The notes under the pieces are model-generated. The model saw nothing but the letters and a program-made list of their open reading frames with translations. It made no database searches and was not told the DNA's origin. 64,000 bases of DNA, from the NCBI RefSeq assembly GCF_900149695.1, contig NZ_LT703003.1, forward strand, positions 806,001 to 870,000. Direction: 5' to 3'. The translations under genes were made by a program, and so were the position numbers. This DNA is from Anderseniella sp. Alg231-50. Its GTDB lineage: Bacteria; Pseudomonadota; Alphaproteobacteria; Rhizobiales; Aestuariivirgaceae. Numbering within the stretch: the first letter of the stretch is position 1; each line of letters begins with the position of its first letter. Shown piece after piece: positions 43,685-53,426 of this stretch.

Positions 43685-45409
43685 GGGCATGCGGAAGCCG
43701 CGAAACTTCGGCATCAGCTTGAGCAGGTGCTTGGTGTAGTCGTGCTGCGGATCGGTAAACAGGGTTTCCGTCGGTGCAACCTCCAGTAACTGGCCATGAC
43801 GCATGACGCCGACCCGGTCGCAGACCTGACGGATCACCGGCAGGTCATGGGAGATGAACAGCATGGTCAGGTTGAGTTCCGACTGCAGGTCCTTCAGCAG
43901 GTTCAGAACCTGGGCCTGGATCGATACATCAAGCGCTGATGTCGGTTCGTCGCAGATCAGGAACCGGGGCCGCGTGGCAAGGGCGCGGGCGATTGAAATG
44001 CGCTGGCGCTGGCCGCCGGAGAACTCGTGCGGAAACTTGCGTGCTGCCTGGGCGCCCAGGCCGACCACATCCAGCAGGTCATGCATGATCTGGCGGGCTT
44101 CCTGCTGGTCATAGGCCATTTTGTGGAAATGGATGGGCTCTTCGATGATGTCTTCCACCCGCATGCGCGGATTGAGCGATGAGAACGGATCCTGGAAGAT
44201 CATCTGCATCTGACGGCGGAACGGCGCGGCTGCGGCACGGGATTCCAGTGCGGTCATGTCGGTACCGTCGAACGAGATGGTGCCGCCCGACGGCTTGTAA
44301 ATGCCGGTGATCATCCGGGCGATCGTCGACTTGCCGGAGCCTGACTCGCCCACCAGTCCAAACACCTCGCCGGGCTGGATGGCGAACGACACATCTTTCA
44401 CGGCATCGAGATACAACCGTCGCGAAGGAAACAGCGAGTGGCGCGTGATGAAGCGCATGTGCGCATCCTGCAACTCGACCAGGTTGCCGGTGAGCTTGTG
44501 CTCCTCGCGCGCCTTGCCGAGCCAGTGGGTGGCCAGGTTCAGGCCTTCAGGCCGCTCCTCGGCATCCTCGATATAGGTGACCAGCGGAAACCGCTTCAAC
44601 CGCTTGTCCGGGCGCGGCACGGCGGAGATTAGGCTCTTGGTATAATCATGGGTTGGCTTTGACATGATCTGCTGCGTGGTGCCGGTTTCAACCACCCGGC
44701 CGCGATACATCACGGCCACCCGGTCGGCGGTTTCGGAAATCACGCCCATGTCGTGGGTGATCAGGATCATGCCGACCTGGCGGTCACGGCACAGCGCCTT
44801 CATCAGATCGAGAATCTGCGCCTGCACCGATACGTCCAGTGCCGTTGTCGGTTCATCGGCAATGACCAGTTCCGGATCGGCACACAGCGCCAGGGCAATC
44901 ACCACGCGCTGGCGCATGCCGCCGGAGAACTGGTGCGGGTATTGCGCGATACGTACGTCGGGATCAGGAATTCCAACCTGGTCGAGCAGGTCAACCGCAC
45001 GGGCACGGGCTTCGGCTTCGGCCAGGTTGAGATGACGCTGGATGGTGTCGACAAGCTGACGCTCAATGGTCTGCAGCGGGTCCAGCGAGGTCAGCGGATC
45101 CTGGAAGATCATGCCGATGCGGGCACCGCGTATCTTGCGCTGGGCAGCATCATCGAGATGGTCGATACGGTCGCCCTTCAGCAGGATGCTGCCTTCGGTC
45201 ATTTCGCCGGGCGGTTCCAGCAGGCCGATCACCGCATTGCCGATGGTTGACTTGCCGGCGCCGGATTCACCGACAACACCGAGGATTTCACCCGGCTCGA
45301 CCGTCAGGTCCAGCCGTTCAACGGCAACAACGTGACCGCGGCGGCTGGGAAACTCCACCCTCATGCCTTCAATGGTGAGCAGGCTGTTATGTTCCACGTC
45401 GGCCTTCAT
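43670..45409 (-). CDS. ABC transporter, fused dual ATPase (DppD-DppF type), second system
   Basis: A 579-residue double ATPase. First half: Walker A GESGAGKSTIGNAVIG near residue 49, signature FSGGMRQRVV, Walker [13 protein letters not shown]. Second half: [16 protein letters not shown] near 357, [28 protein letters not shown]. It resembles the fused ATPase at 9183 but is not a recent copy: linkers and specificity loops differ throughout. It ends the importer set that begins at 49035. It overlaps its permease by four bases. Confidence 0.93.
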   Translation of the reverse strand: MKADVEHNSLLTIEGMRVEFPSRRGHVVAVERLDLTVEPGEILGVVGESGAGKSTIGNAVIGLLEPPGEMTEGSILLKGDRIDHLDDAAQRKIRGARIGMIFQDPLTSLDPLQTIERQLVDTIQRHLNLAEAEARARAVDLLDQVGIPDPDVRIAQYPHQFSGGMRQRVVIALALCADPELVIADEPTTALDVSVQAQILDLMKALCRDRQVGMILITHDMGVISETADRVAVMYRGRVVETGTTQQIMSKPTHDYTKSLISAVPRPDKRLKRFPLVTYIEDAEERPEGLNLATHWLGKAREEHKLTGNLVELQDAHMRFITRHSLFPSRRLYLDAVKDVSFAIQPGEVFGLVGESGSGKSTIARMITGIYKPSGGTISFDGTDMTALESRAAAAPFRRQMQMIFQDPFSSLNPRMRVEDIIEEPIHFHKMAYDQQEARQIMHDLLDVVGLGAQAARKFPHEFSGGQRQRISIARALATRPRFLICDEPTSALDVSIQAQVLNLLKDLQSELNLTMLFISHDLPVIRQVCDRVGVMRHGQLLEVAPTETLFTDPQHDYTKHLLKLMPKFRGFRMPELEA

Positions 45410-46347
45410 CTGAGTTTGGGGTTCAATGCGTCACGCAGCCAGTCGCCTAAAAGGTTGATGGCCAGCACCAGCAGCACCAGGGCTATGCCGGGGAAGATGG
45501 TGATCCACCATTCACCGGAAAACAGGAAGTCGTTGCCGATGCGGATCAGGGTGCCGAGCGACGGCGTCGTCGGCGGCACGCCGACACCGAGGAACGACAA
45601 GGTCGCTTCGGTAATGACCGCAATGGCCAAATGGATGGTGGCGATCACCAGGACCGGACCCATGACATTGGGCAGGATATGCCGCCACAGAATGATGAGC
45701 GGGCCAATGCCGATGACCCTGGCAGCCTGCACATATTCCTTGTTCTTTTCAACCAGTGTTGAGCCGCGGACGGTGCGTGCATACTGCACCCAGCCGGATA
45801 TCCCGATGGCGAAGATCAGCACGTAAAACACCAGGTCCTGGTGCATTTCGCGCGGCAGCACGCCACGTGCGACACCGTCGATCAGCAGGGCAATCAGGAT
45901 GGCCGGGAACGACAACTGAATATCGGCCACGCGCATGATGAAGGCGTCCAGCCGGCCACCGACATAACCGGAAATCAGGCCCAGCGAGATGCCGAGGATC
46001 ATCGAAAATATGACCGACGCAAATCCGACAAACAGCGAGATCCGGGCGCCGAATATGATGGTTGAGAAAATATCACGGCCCTGATCATCGGTGCCGAGCC
46101 AGAACCGCGGATCACTGCCTTCCATCCAGGCCGGCGGCAGGCTGGCATCCATGATGGAAATCGAAGCCAGGTCAAACGGATTATGCGGCGCAATCCAGTT
46201 GGCGAATAACGCAGACACGAAAAACAGGATGGTCAAAATGGCGGATACAATAGTCACCGGTGAGCGGCGGAAGCTGTACCACAGGTCACTGTCAAGCGCC
46301 CGGGCAAGCCAGCTCTTCTGAATGTTTTGTGCCGTTGTGTCAGTCAT
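45406..46347 (-). CDS. ABC transporter permease, DppC type, second system
   Basis: A 313-residue permease: N-terminal helix VTIVSAILTILFFVSALFAN, the LGTDDQGRDIFSTIIFGARI motif typical of DppC, and the EAA loop EYVQAARVIGIGPLIILWRH. I place the start at ATG 46347 (MTDTTAQN), which leaves 16 bases after the upstream stop; a longer frame would overlap that gene by 50 bases. It overlaps the ATPase gene by four bases. Confidence 0.92.
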   Translation of the reverse strand: MTDTTAQNIQKSWLARALDSDLWYSFRRSPVTIVSAILTILFFVSALFANWIAPHNPFDLASISIMDASLPPAWMEGSDPRFWLGTDDQGRDIFSTIIFGARISLFVGFASVIFSMILGISLGLISGYVGGRLDAFIMRVADIQLSFPAILIALLIDGVARGVLPREMHQDLVFYVLIFAIGISGWVQYARTVRGSTLVEKNKEYVQAARVIGIGPLIILWRHILPNVMGPVLVIATIHLAIAVITEATLSFLGVGVPPTTPSLGTLIRIGNDFLFSGEWWITIFPGIALVLLVLAINLLGDWLRDALNPKLR

Positions 46348-46363
46348 TGCCGCCCCCAAATCC

Positions 46364-47344
46364 TCAGTGCCCGCCGGCGCTGTCAACGCGCAGGCGAGGA
46401 TCAACGACCACATAGAGCATGTCGACGATCAGGTTGATCACCACGAAGAAAAACGCAATCAGCACCAGGTAGGCCGCCATGATGGGAATATCGACATTGC
46501 CCACCGCCTGAATGAACAGCAGCCCCATGCCCGGCCACTGGAACACGCTTTCGGTGATGATGGCGAACGCAATGATCGATCCCAGTTGCAGGCCGGTGAT
46601 GGTGATCACCGGCACCATGGTGTTTTTCAGCGCCACAACGAAGTTCACATAACGCTCCGCCAGGCCGCGGGCACGGGCGAATTTCACGAAATCGGTGCGC
46701 ATGACTTCCAGCATTTCAGAGCGCACCAGCCGCATGATCAGTGTCATCTGGAAAAGCGCAAGCGTAATGGACGGCATGATCAGCGATTTGAGGCCGGACG
46801 CCGTCAGCAGCCCGGTCGACCACCAACCGAGCTGAACCACATCGCCGCGCCCGAAAGTCGGCAGCCAGCGCAACACCACGCCGAACAGCAGGATCAGCAA
46901 TATGCCGATCAGGAATGTCGGCAGCGATATGCCGACCAGCGACAACGTCATGAAGGAATGCGACAGCCAGCTGTTTCGCCGGATGGCCGTATAGACGCCC
47001 ATGGGGATACCGATGGCCATGGCCAGAAACGCAGATACGATCGAAAGCTCAAGCGTTGCCGGCAGGCGTTCGGCGATCAAGTCGGATACCGGCCTGCGAT
47101 GCTGGTATGAGAAGCCAAAATTGCCCTGGGCGGCATTGACGGCAAACCGGCCGAACTGAACAATGAAGCTGTCATTCAGGCCAAGCTTCTCCTTCAGTTC
47201 CACGCGCTCTTCCAGGGATGTGTCCTGGCCAACCATATTGTTGATCGGGTCACCTACATAGCGAAACAGCGAAAAGGCGATCAGCCCCACAGTCAGCATG
47301 ACCAGGATTGACTGCACGAGCCGTTTTGCAATGAAGGTAAGCAT
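46364..47344 (-). CDS. ABC transporter permease, DppB type, second system
   Basis: A 326-residue permease: N-terminal FIAKRLVQSILVMLTVGLIA, the RYVGDPINNMVG stretch, about six helices, and the EAA loop DFVKFARARGLAERYVNFVV. The start is ATG 47344; a TTG nine bases upstream is in frame. It follows the binding-protein gene after 92 bases containing a strong hairpin, the same arrangement as in the 9183-14323 system. Confidence 0.92.
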   Translation of the reverse strand: MLTFIAKRLVQSILVMLTVGLIAFSLFRYVGDPINNMVGQDTSLEERVELKEKLGLNDSFIVQFGRFAVNAAQGNFGFSYQHRRPVSDLIAERLPATLELSIVSAFLAMAIGIPMGVYTAIRRNSWLSHSFMTLSLVGISLPTFLIGILLILLFGVVLRWLPTFGRGDVVQLGWWSTGLLTASGLKSLIMPSITLALFQMTLIMRLVRSEMLEVMRTDFVKFARARGLAERYVNFVVALKNTMVPVITITGLQLGSIIAFAIITESVFQWPGMGLLFIQAVGNVDIPIMAAYLVLIAFFFVVINLIVDMLYVVVDPRLRVDSAGGH

Positions 47345-47376
47345 AAGATCCAATCACACTGAATGCGTATTATGGA

Positions 47377-47413
47377 CCGGACCATCCGTCAGATGAGCTG
47401 ATGGATGGTCCGG
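47377..47413 (-). terminator. Intercistronic hairpin between binding-protein and permease genes, second system
   Basis: A 16-base stem (CCGGACCATCC plus TCAG with CTGA plus GGATGGTCCGG) with one mismatch (47388/47402) and a five-base loop. It lies 23 bases after the binding-protein stop and 32 bases before the permease start. There is no T-run, so message stabilisation or partial termination is likelier than a full stop. Confidence 0.65.
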
Positions 47414-47436
47414 CCGGGATTGTAGGTGATCAGTGG

Positions 47437-49035
47437 TTACTTCTTGACCACTGCGTAGCGCAGATCGAACTGGTTGTCGGGGCGCTGGACCACCTCAACC
47501 TTGTCCGACACACCCCATGACAGCGGCTGCTGGTGCAGCGGAATGTGACCGACTTCGTCCTGGTGGAGCTTGAACACCTCGTCGATCATTGCCTGACGCT
47601 TTGCCTGATCTGTTTCAGACTGGATCTTGGCAGTCAGTTCATTGATCTTCGGATTGCAGTAGCCGCCGAGATTGAACGAACCGATCTTGTCTTCACCACC
47701 ACGGCAGGCGATGAGCGACGAGATCACGTTATGGCTGTCAAAGGTCGACGGTGTCCAGCCGAGCAGGAAGAAGCTCGTGTCATAACCGTTCTGGGCAAGC
47801 ACCTTGCCGAAATATTTCGACTTGGTCTGGGCCAAGAGGTTCACCTTGACGTTGATCTTGGCCAGCATGGCGGCCGATGCCTGGCAGATCTGCTCGTCGT
47901 TGACATAACGATCATTCGGGCAGTCCATGGTGACTTCAAAGCCGTCGGCATAGCCTGCCTCTTCCATCAGCTTCTTGGCAGCTTCGACATCATAGGCCGG
48001 ACGGGCGTTCATGGCTTCGCTGTAGCCATTGATCTGTGGCGCCACCATCAGACCTGCCGGGATGGACGCACCGCGCATCACCTTCTGCTGGATGGCGTCG
48101 ACGTTGATCGCATGCATGAACGCCTTGCGCACACGCACGTCCTTGAACGGGTTCTTGCCCTTGATGTTTGACGTTGTCAGCTCATCGCGCAGCTGGTCGA
48201 AGCCGAGGAAGATGGTACGGGCTTCCGGACCTGCCAGCGGCTTCACGCCTTCAGCGCTTTCAAGCCGCTTCCAGTCCTGCACCGGCATCGGATAGGCGAG
48301 ATCGACATTGCCTGAAATCAGCGCTGCCACCCGGGTTGCATCCTGGGCAATCGGGGTAAAGATCGCCTCGGTGACATTGGACTTCATATCCTTGTCCCAA
48401 TAGTCGGGATTACGGGTCAACACGGTTTTGACGCCGGTCTGGCGCGACTTGACGATAAACGGGCCGGTGCCGTTGGCGTTCAGATTGGCATGGTTGCCTT
48501 CGTCGCCGCCCTTCACATTGGTGGCTTCAGTGGCCTTGTTCTCCTCGGCCCACTGCTTGTCCATGATGTAGAAGATTTCAAACTGGTTCGGCAGGATCGG
48601 ATTTGGCGTCGGGGTGATGATGTCGACCGTCAGGTCATCAACAGCCTTGGCCTCCTTGATCAGGGCCGCCACCACTTTCATGTCGGAGCCTTCGGTGTTC
48701 AGCCGGTTGACCGAGAACACCACGTCTTCAGCGGTCAGGTCATTACCATTGTGGAACTTGACACCGGGACGCAGTTTGAAGCGCCACACGGTCGGCTCGA
48801 TGTTCTCCCAGCTTTCGGCCAGCGCGCCGACGATTTCCATCTTATCGTTGCGCTTGACCAGGCCTTCATAAATGTTGCCCTGGAAACCAAGTGTCAGCGT
48901 TTCAAAAAGCCCGTGCGGGTCAAGCGTCTGGGCGTCGCCCTGGAATGCCCACCTGAACGTTTCGGCATTTGCCGCGCTCGCCCCGGCCACAATCGTTGTG
49001 CCCACCAGCAATGCTTTAAGTGTTTTACCTAACAT
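47437..49035 (-). CDS. ABC transporter substrate-binding protein, peptide/nickel family 5, second system
   Basis: A 532-residue family-5 receptor. Signal peptide of about 24 residues (MLGKTLKALLVGTTIVAGAS, cleavage near ANA-ETFR), then WRFKLRPGVKFHNGNDLTAE near residue 85 as the family signature. It is only distantly similar to the 12740 receptor. The ligand cannot be read. The genes upstream (amidohydrolase, M20 amidohydrolase, ThDP enzyme) are consistent with an acylated or amide-linked compound. AGGGAG lies before the ATG. Confidence 0.9.
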   Translation of the reverse strand: MLGKTLKALLVGTTIVAGASAANAETFRWAFQGDAQTLDPHGLFETLTLGFQGNIYEGLVKRNDKMEIVGALAESWENIEPTVWRFKLRPGVKFHNGNDLTAEDVVFSVNRLNTEGSDMKVVAALIKEAKAVDDLTVDIITPTPNPILPNQFEIFYIMDKQWAEENKATEATNVKGGDEGNHANLNANGTGPFIVKSRQTGVKTVLTRNPDYWDKDMKSNVTEAIFTPIAQDATRVAALISGNVDLAYPMPVQDWKRLESAEGVKPLAGPEARTIFLGFDQLRDELTTSNIKGKNPFKDVRVRKAFMHAINVDAIQQKVMRGASIPAGLMVAPQINGYSEAMNARPAYDVEAAKKLMEEAGYADGFEVTMDCPNDRYVNDEQICQASAAMLAKINVKVNLLAQTKSKYFGKVLAQNGYDTSFFLLGWTPSTFDSHNVISSLIACRGGEDKIGSFNLGGYCNPKINELTAKIQSETDQAKRQAMIDEVFKLHQDEVGHIPLHQQPLSWGVSDKVEVVQRPDNQFDLRYAVVKK

Positions 49036-49138
49036 GGTCTTTTTCTACTCCCTGTTGCTAACCATTTTTAGTTTGATCGAAGCCTACCCCTAAAGCGACA
49101 CAATCTGCAATTGCGGACTTGAGGATTTGAATTCTTGC

Positions 49139-50389
49139 TTAAGCTGCCGCCATCTCGTCCTTGAAAATCATGCCATCACGCATCACCAGCGGGATGTGCG
49201 CCCCGTCGCCTTCCAGCACGCCGATATCATCCAGCGGGTTGCCGTCGACCACGATAAGGTCTGCCTTGAAACCCGCCTTCAACTGGCCCAGCTCTGTATC
49301 CTGCCTGAGTATTTCCGCATTGGTCATCGTTGCCGATTTGATGGCACCATGGTTGCCCATCACCGATGCCTTCAGTGAAAACTCGTCGGACTGGTATTTG
49401 TGCAAAGGTCCCAGAAGATCGCTGCCGTGGCCGATTTTCACGCCGGCGTTCCTGCTGATTTCAACGGCACGCATGCCGGCGTCGACGATTTCACCCAGCT
49501 TCTGCATGGACACTTCCGGCATGCCGAAGTCGGCGCCGTGCTTGTTCATGGCAAAGTAGGTAATGCTGGTCGGCACATGATAGACGTCGTTTTCAGCCAT
49601 CAAATTCGCCGCTTCTTCGTCGATCAGGTTGCCGTGCTCGACACAGCGCACGCCGCACTCGACCACCCGCTTGATTGCATGGGGGGTGTAGGCATGGGCG
49701 GTCGCGTAGGTATGCCAGGCGTCGCACTCCTCGACGATGGCGCACATTTCATCTACCGAATACTGGGTGTTCTGGATCGGGTCGGTGGGCGATGCAACAC
49801 CGCCACCAGCCATGATCTTGAGCTGGTGGGCGCCCTTGCGCAGTTCATCACGTGCGGCCCGGCGGCACTCGTCGACACCGTCTGCGATGCGGCCGAGCTG
49901 CTGGGCGGAAACCTGGCAGGCGCAGGTGATGACTGTGGACACTTCCGTGGGCGCGCGAAAATCGCAATGGCCGCCGGTCTGCGACAGGGCCAGGCCCGAC
50001 ACGAACAGGCGCGGACCGACAATCAGGTTGTGATCCACCGCGTCGGCCATGCCGCGGTCGGCGCCGGCGGCATCGCGAACCGAGGTGAAGCCGCGCATCA
50101 GCATCGCCTTCATGATCTGCGCGGCGCTGGCGATGAGATAGGTGACCGGCACGTCGTTGAGACGGCCCAGGTTGAGCATGGTCGCCTTGACGTGGACATG
50201 GGCGTCAATCAGGCCAGGCATCAAAGTCTTGCCCTTCAGGTCGATTTCCTGCGCGCCCGAAGGCGCGGTCAGCGGCTTGTCCGATATCTCCTTGATGCGG
50301 TCGTCTTCGACCAGCACGTCAAAGCCTTCGCGGGCTTCATCAACAGTGCCGTCAACCAGTGTGGCATTGCGAAACAGGATACTGCCCAT
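49139..50389 (-). CDS. Amidohydrolase-superfamily metal-dependent hydrolase (imidazolonepropionase/prolidase-like)
   Basis: A 416-residue amidohydrolase. Metal-site residues: LIDAHVHVK near residue 61 (HxH), a lysine that is probably carboxylated in HQLKIMAGGG near 195, HAYTPHAI near 235, VEHGN near 255 and HGSDLLG near 325. This pattern is typical of the cytoplasmic group that includes Xaa-Pro dipeptidase-type carboxypeptidases and imidazolonepropionase. It probably hydrolyses an imported peptide-like or cyclic amide. It sits between the M20 gene (20 bases upstream) and the binding-protein gene (103 bases downstream). Confidence 0.88.
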   Translation of the reverse strand: MGSILFRNATLVDGTVDEAREGFDVLVEDDRIKEISDKPLTAPSGAQEIDLKGKTLMPGLIDAHVHVKATMLNLGRLNDVPVTYLIASAAQIMKAMLMRGFTSVRDAAGADRGMADAVDHNLIVGPRLFVSGLALSQTGGHCDFRAPTEVSTVITCACQVSAQQLGRIADGVDECRRAARDELRKGAHQLKIMAGGGVASPTDPIQNTQYSVDEMCAIVEECDAWHTYATAHAYTPHAIKRVVECGVRCVEHGNLIDEEAANLMAENDVYHVPTSITYFAMNKHGADFGMPEVSMQKLGEIVDAGMRAVEISRNAGVKIGHGSDLLGPLHKYQSDEFSLKASVMGNHGAIKSATMTNAEILRQDTELGQLKAGFKADLIVVDGNPLDDIGVLEGDGAHIPLVMRDGMIFKDEMAAA

Positions 50390-50409
50390 CAGCCCCAGCT
50401 CCCTATGTT

Positions 50410-51582
50410 TTAGTTGCCTGCCGGCATGGCCGTTTCTACCAGTCGGGCCCAGTATGAGCAGCCGATGGGAATGATCTCGTCGTTGAAGTCATATTCAGGA
50501 TGATGCAACCCGGCACTGTCGCCCTGGCCGACAAAAATGAAGGCACCGGGCCGGGCTTCCAGCATGAACGAGAAGTCCTCGCCACCCATCACCGGCGGTG
50601 TATTCTCGTCGACATTGCCGGCACCGACAACCTGGCGGGCCACGGACGCCGCGAAGGCGGTCTCTTCTGGATGATTCACGGTCACCGGGTAATTGCGTGC
50701 GTAATTCAGCTCGACCTTGGCTTCAAACGCCGCGCCGATATGTTCGCAGACCGCTTTCATACGCTCTTCCGCCAGGTCACGAACCTCGGGTTTGAGCGTG
50801 CGCACGGTACCGCTCATGCGGGCGGTCTGAGGGATCACATTATCTGCATCGCCCAGGTGTATCTGGGTCGTCGAGATGACCATGCTTTCGATCGGATCGG
50901 TGTTGCGCGACACGATGGACTGGAAACCGTTGACGATCTGGGCCACCACGATGGCCGGGTCGATACAGCCGTTGGGGCGCGCTGCATGGCCGCCTTTGCC
51001 TTCGATGTCGACGGAGAAAAAGTCGGCCGATGCCATCAGGCCACCGGGACGAATGGCAAACTGGCCCACCGGCAGGTCGGGCATATTGTGCATGCCGAAC
51101 ACCTGCTGGACGTTGAAGCGGTCCATCATGCCTTCGTCGACCATTTCGCGGCCACCGCCGCCACCTTCTTCGGCCGGCTGGAAGATGACGATTGCAGTGC
51201 CGTCGAAGTTGCGCGTCTCGGAAAGATACTTGGCCGCGCCCAGTAGCATGGACGTATGCCCGTCATGGCCGCAGGCATGCATGGCACCGTCAATGGTGGA
51301 CTTGTGCTCCAGGTCGCGGATCTCCTGGATCGGCAGGGCGTCCATGTCGGCACGCAGGCCGATCACCCTGCCGGAGTTGTTGGTATTGCCGTGAATGACG
51401 CCGACAACGCCGGTGCGGCCGATGCCGGTGACGATTTCGTCTACGCCGAACTCTTTCAGCTTGTCCGCCACGATGCCGGCAGTGCGATGCACATCAAACA
51501 GGATTTCCGGGTTGGCGTGCAGGTCCCGGCGCCAGGCGGTGATCTCATCATGAAAGTCGGCAAAACGATTGACGGTAGGCAT
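50410..51582 (-). CDS. M20-family amidohydrolase (hippurate hydrolase/IAA-amino acid hydrolase-like)
   Basis: A 390-residue M20D hydrolase. Metal residues are visible in MHACGHDGHTSMLLG near residue 100 (Cys-Gly-His-Asp-Gly-His) and in FQPAEEGGGGGREM near 135; the late histidine is in GGEDFSFM near 350. Members remove an acyl or aryl group from an amino acid (hippurate, N-acyl amino acids). ATG 51582 is chosen because CGGAGAAA precedes it; the longer frame would overlap the ThDP gene. With the amidohydrolase and importer it forms a likely amide-scavenging set. Confidence 0.9.
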   Translation of the reverse strand: MPTVNRFADFHDEITAWRRDLHANPEILFDVHRTAGIVADKLKEFGVDEIVTGIGRTGVVGVIHGNTNNSGRVIGLRADMDALPIQEIRDLEHKSTIDGAMHACGHDGHTSMLLGAAKYLSETRNFDGTAIVIFQPAEEGGGGGREMVDEGMMDRFNVQQVFGMHNMPDLPVGQFAIRPGGLMASADFFSVDIEGKGGHAARPNGCIDPAIVVAQIVNGFQSIVSRNTDPIESMVISTTQIHLGDADNVIPQTARMSGTVRTLKPEVRDLAEERMKAVCEHIGAAFEAKVELNYARNYPVTVNHPEETAFAASVARQVVGAGNVDENTPPVMGGEDFSFMLEARPGAFIFVGQGDSAGLHHPEYDFNDEIIPIGCSYWARLVETAMPAGN

Positions 51583-51682
51583 AAATTTCTCCGGAGTTTC
51601 AACAGGACGCGAAGACTGCGCAAGTTTTGAGATAAGATCAACACACAGATTTATGAATTCCGCTGCATGGTGGTTATGCGGA

Positions 51683-53353
51683 CTATTTTCCATCCCTCAC
51701 CTTGATCCCGGCCGCACGCATTTGCGACAGGGTCTGGCGTGGCGACAGCGATTCCGCCGACACGTTCAGGTCGAGCACGGCACCGGTTTCAGACGCACAG
51801 GCGCGTTCGAACGCAGCAGCGAAGTCCGCCGTCGTCTCGACCCGCTCGCCGTGAAAGCCGTACGCCCGGGCCAGCATGGCAAAATCCGGGTTTTCGATCT
51901 CGGTGCCGGACACCCGCTCGGGATAGGTTTTTTCCTGGTGCATGCGGATGGTGCCGTAAGTGCCGTTGTTGACGATCAGGATGACCGGCTGGGCGTTTGC
52001 CTGGCGCGCCGAGCCGAGCTCCTGGCAGTTCATCTGGAAATCGCCGTCACCGGCAAAGCACACCACCAACCGGTCGCGGTGATTGACCTTGGCTGCAATG
52101 GCTGCCGGCACGCCATACCCCATCGAACCGCTTTGCGGCGCCACCAGGCGCTGCTTCGGCCCGTAGCGCAGGAAGCGGCCCGGCCAGGTGGCGAAATTGC
52201 CGGCACCGTTGGTGATGATCACGTCATCCGGCAACACCTCGCGCAGGTGCGCCATGACCGCGACCATGTCGACGGAACCGGGCTGGGCAGGCGCGTCCAC
52301 ATAGGCCAGGTATCCGGCACGAGCTTCCTCGCGCCAACCTGCCCAATCGCCGTTGACCGACAGTTTCTCGACCGCGCGGGAAAACTGGTTGGGGCCTGAA
52401 TGGACCGGCACATGGGCTGCATAGATCTTGCCGATCTCGGCATCAGAGGCATGGGCATGCACGATGCGCTTGGCCGGGTTGGGAACATCCAGCAGGCTCC
52501 AGGCGTCGGCGACCATTTCGCCGAAGCGGATGTTGACCGCGATGATCAGGTCAGCCTCGACAATCAATTGCCGGGTCTGCGGGAACATGCCGACACCGGC
52601 ATCACCGGCATAGACATCCGACAGGTTGTCGATCAGGTCCTGCGAGCGGAATGTCACCAGGACCGGAATGTCGCTGGCCTCGGCAAAGCTTTGCAGTGCG
52701 CGCGCGCCGTCATCGGACCAGCCGCTGCCGCCGGCGATGATCAATGGCTTTTTGGCATTTGACAGCTCGTGCTCAAGCGCCGTGATGGCTTCCGGCGCGG
52801 GTGCGGCTTCGGGAATGAGGACCGGGGCGCACGGTGCAACATCGGTGAGGCTGGTCAGCATGTCTTCCGGCAGCGCGACGACCACAGGTCCGGGCCTGCC
52901 CGACAGGGCCGTTGCCCAGGCGCGCGACACCAGTTCCGGGATGCGCTCGACCTGGTCGATTTCAACCGCCCACTTGGCCACCGAGCCGTGAAACTGGCGA
53001 TAGTTGATTTCCTGGAATGCCTCGCGGTCACGCTGGTCGGTGCCGACCTGGCCGACGAACAGGATCATTGGCGAGGAATCCTGCCGGGCCGTGTGCACGC
53101 CGATGGAGGCATTGGTGGCGCCGGGCCCGCGGGTCACCATGCAAATGCCCGGCTCGCCGGTGAGCTTGCCATGGGCAGCGGCCATGAAACCGGCGCCGCC
53201 TTCATTGCGGCATAACACGAAATCCAGTGCGCCTTTAGTGTCGTGCAGTGCGTCAAGCACCGCCAGGTAGCTTTCGCCCGGCACCCCGTAAGCGGTCTTT
53301 GCGCCGAGCGCTTTCAGGCACGCGACCAGCAGCTGGCCCCCGTTTCTTGTCAT
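51683..53353 (-). CDS. Thiamine-diphosphate-dependent enzyme, acetolactate synthase-like
   Basis: A 556-residue ThDP enzyme with three domains. The activating glutamate is E51 (CRNEGGAGFMA), the central domain has VLVTFRSQDLID, and the cofactor site is FAGDGDFQMNCQELGSARQA near residue 430, ending in NNGTYGTIR. It is similar to acetolactate synthase, benzoylformate-decarboxylase and related 2-oxo-acid enzymes, but the catabolic context argues against isoleucine-valine synthesis. No small regulatory subunit is next to it. It could decarboxylate or carboligate a 2-oxo acid made in the pathway. It begins 73 bases after hemA on the same strand. Confidence 0.88.
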   Translation of the reverse strand: MTRNGGQLLVACLKALGAKTAYGVPGESYLAVLDALHDTKGALDFVLCRNEGGAGFMAAAHGKLTGEPGICMVTRGPGATNASIGVHTARQDSSPMILFVGQVGTDQRDREAFQEINYRQFHGSVAKWAVEIDQVERIPELVSRAWATALSGRPGPVVVALPEDMLTSLTDVAPCAPVLIPEAAPAPEAITALEHELSNAKKPLIIAGGSGWSDDGARALQSFAEASDIPVLVTFRSQDLIDNLSDVYAGDAGVGMFPQTRQLIVEADLIIAVNIRFGEMVADAWSLLDVPNPAKRIVHAHASDAEIGKIYAAHVPVHSGPNQFSRAVEKLSVNGDWAGWREEARAGYLAYVDAPAQPGSVDMVAVMAHLREVLPDDVIITNGAGNFATWPGRFLRYGPKQRLVAPQSGSMGYGVPAAIAAKVNHRDRLVVCFAGDGDFQMNCQELGSARQANAQPVILIVNNGTYGTIRMHQEKTYPERVSGTEIENPDFAMLARAYGFHGERVETTADFAAAFERACASETGAVLDLNVSAESLSPRQTLSQMRAAGIKVRDGK

Positions 53354-53426
53354 GTGAAGTAACCCTTGCCAGTTTTATCCCGTGGTGGTTGTCAGGCCCG
53401 ACGGGCAATCGGTTGGCTAACCTTTG

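Noticed and set aside
49400-50413. 337-residue open frame on the plus strand
   Set aside because: Antisense to the amidohydrolase with its HxH site. No motif and no ribosome site.
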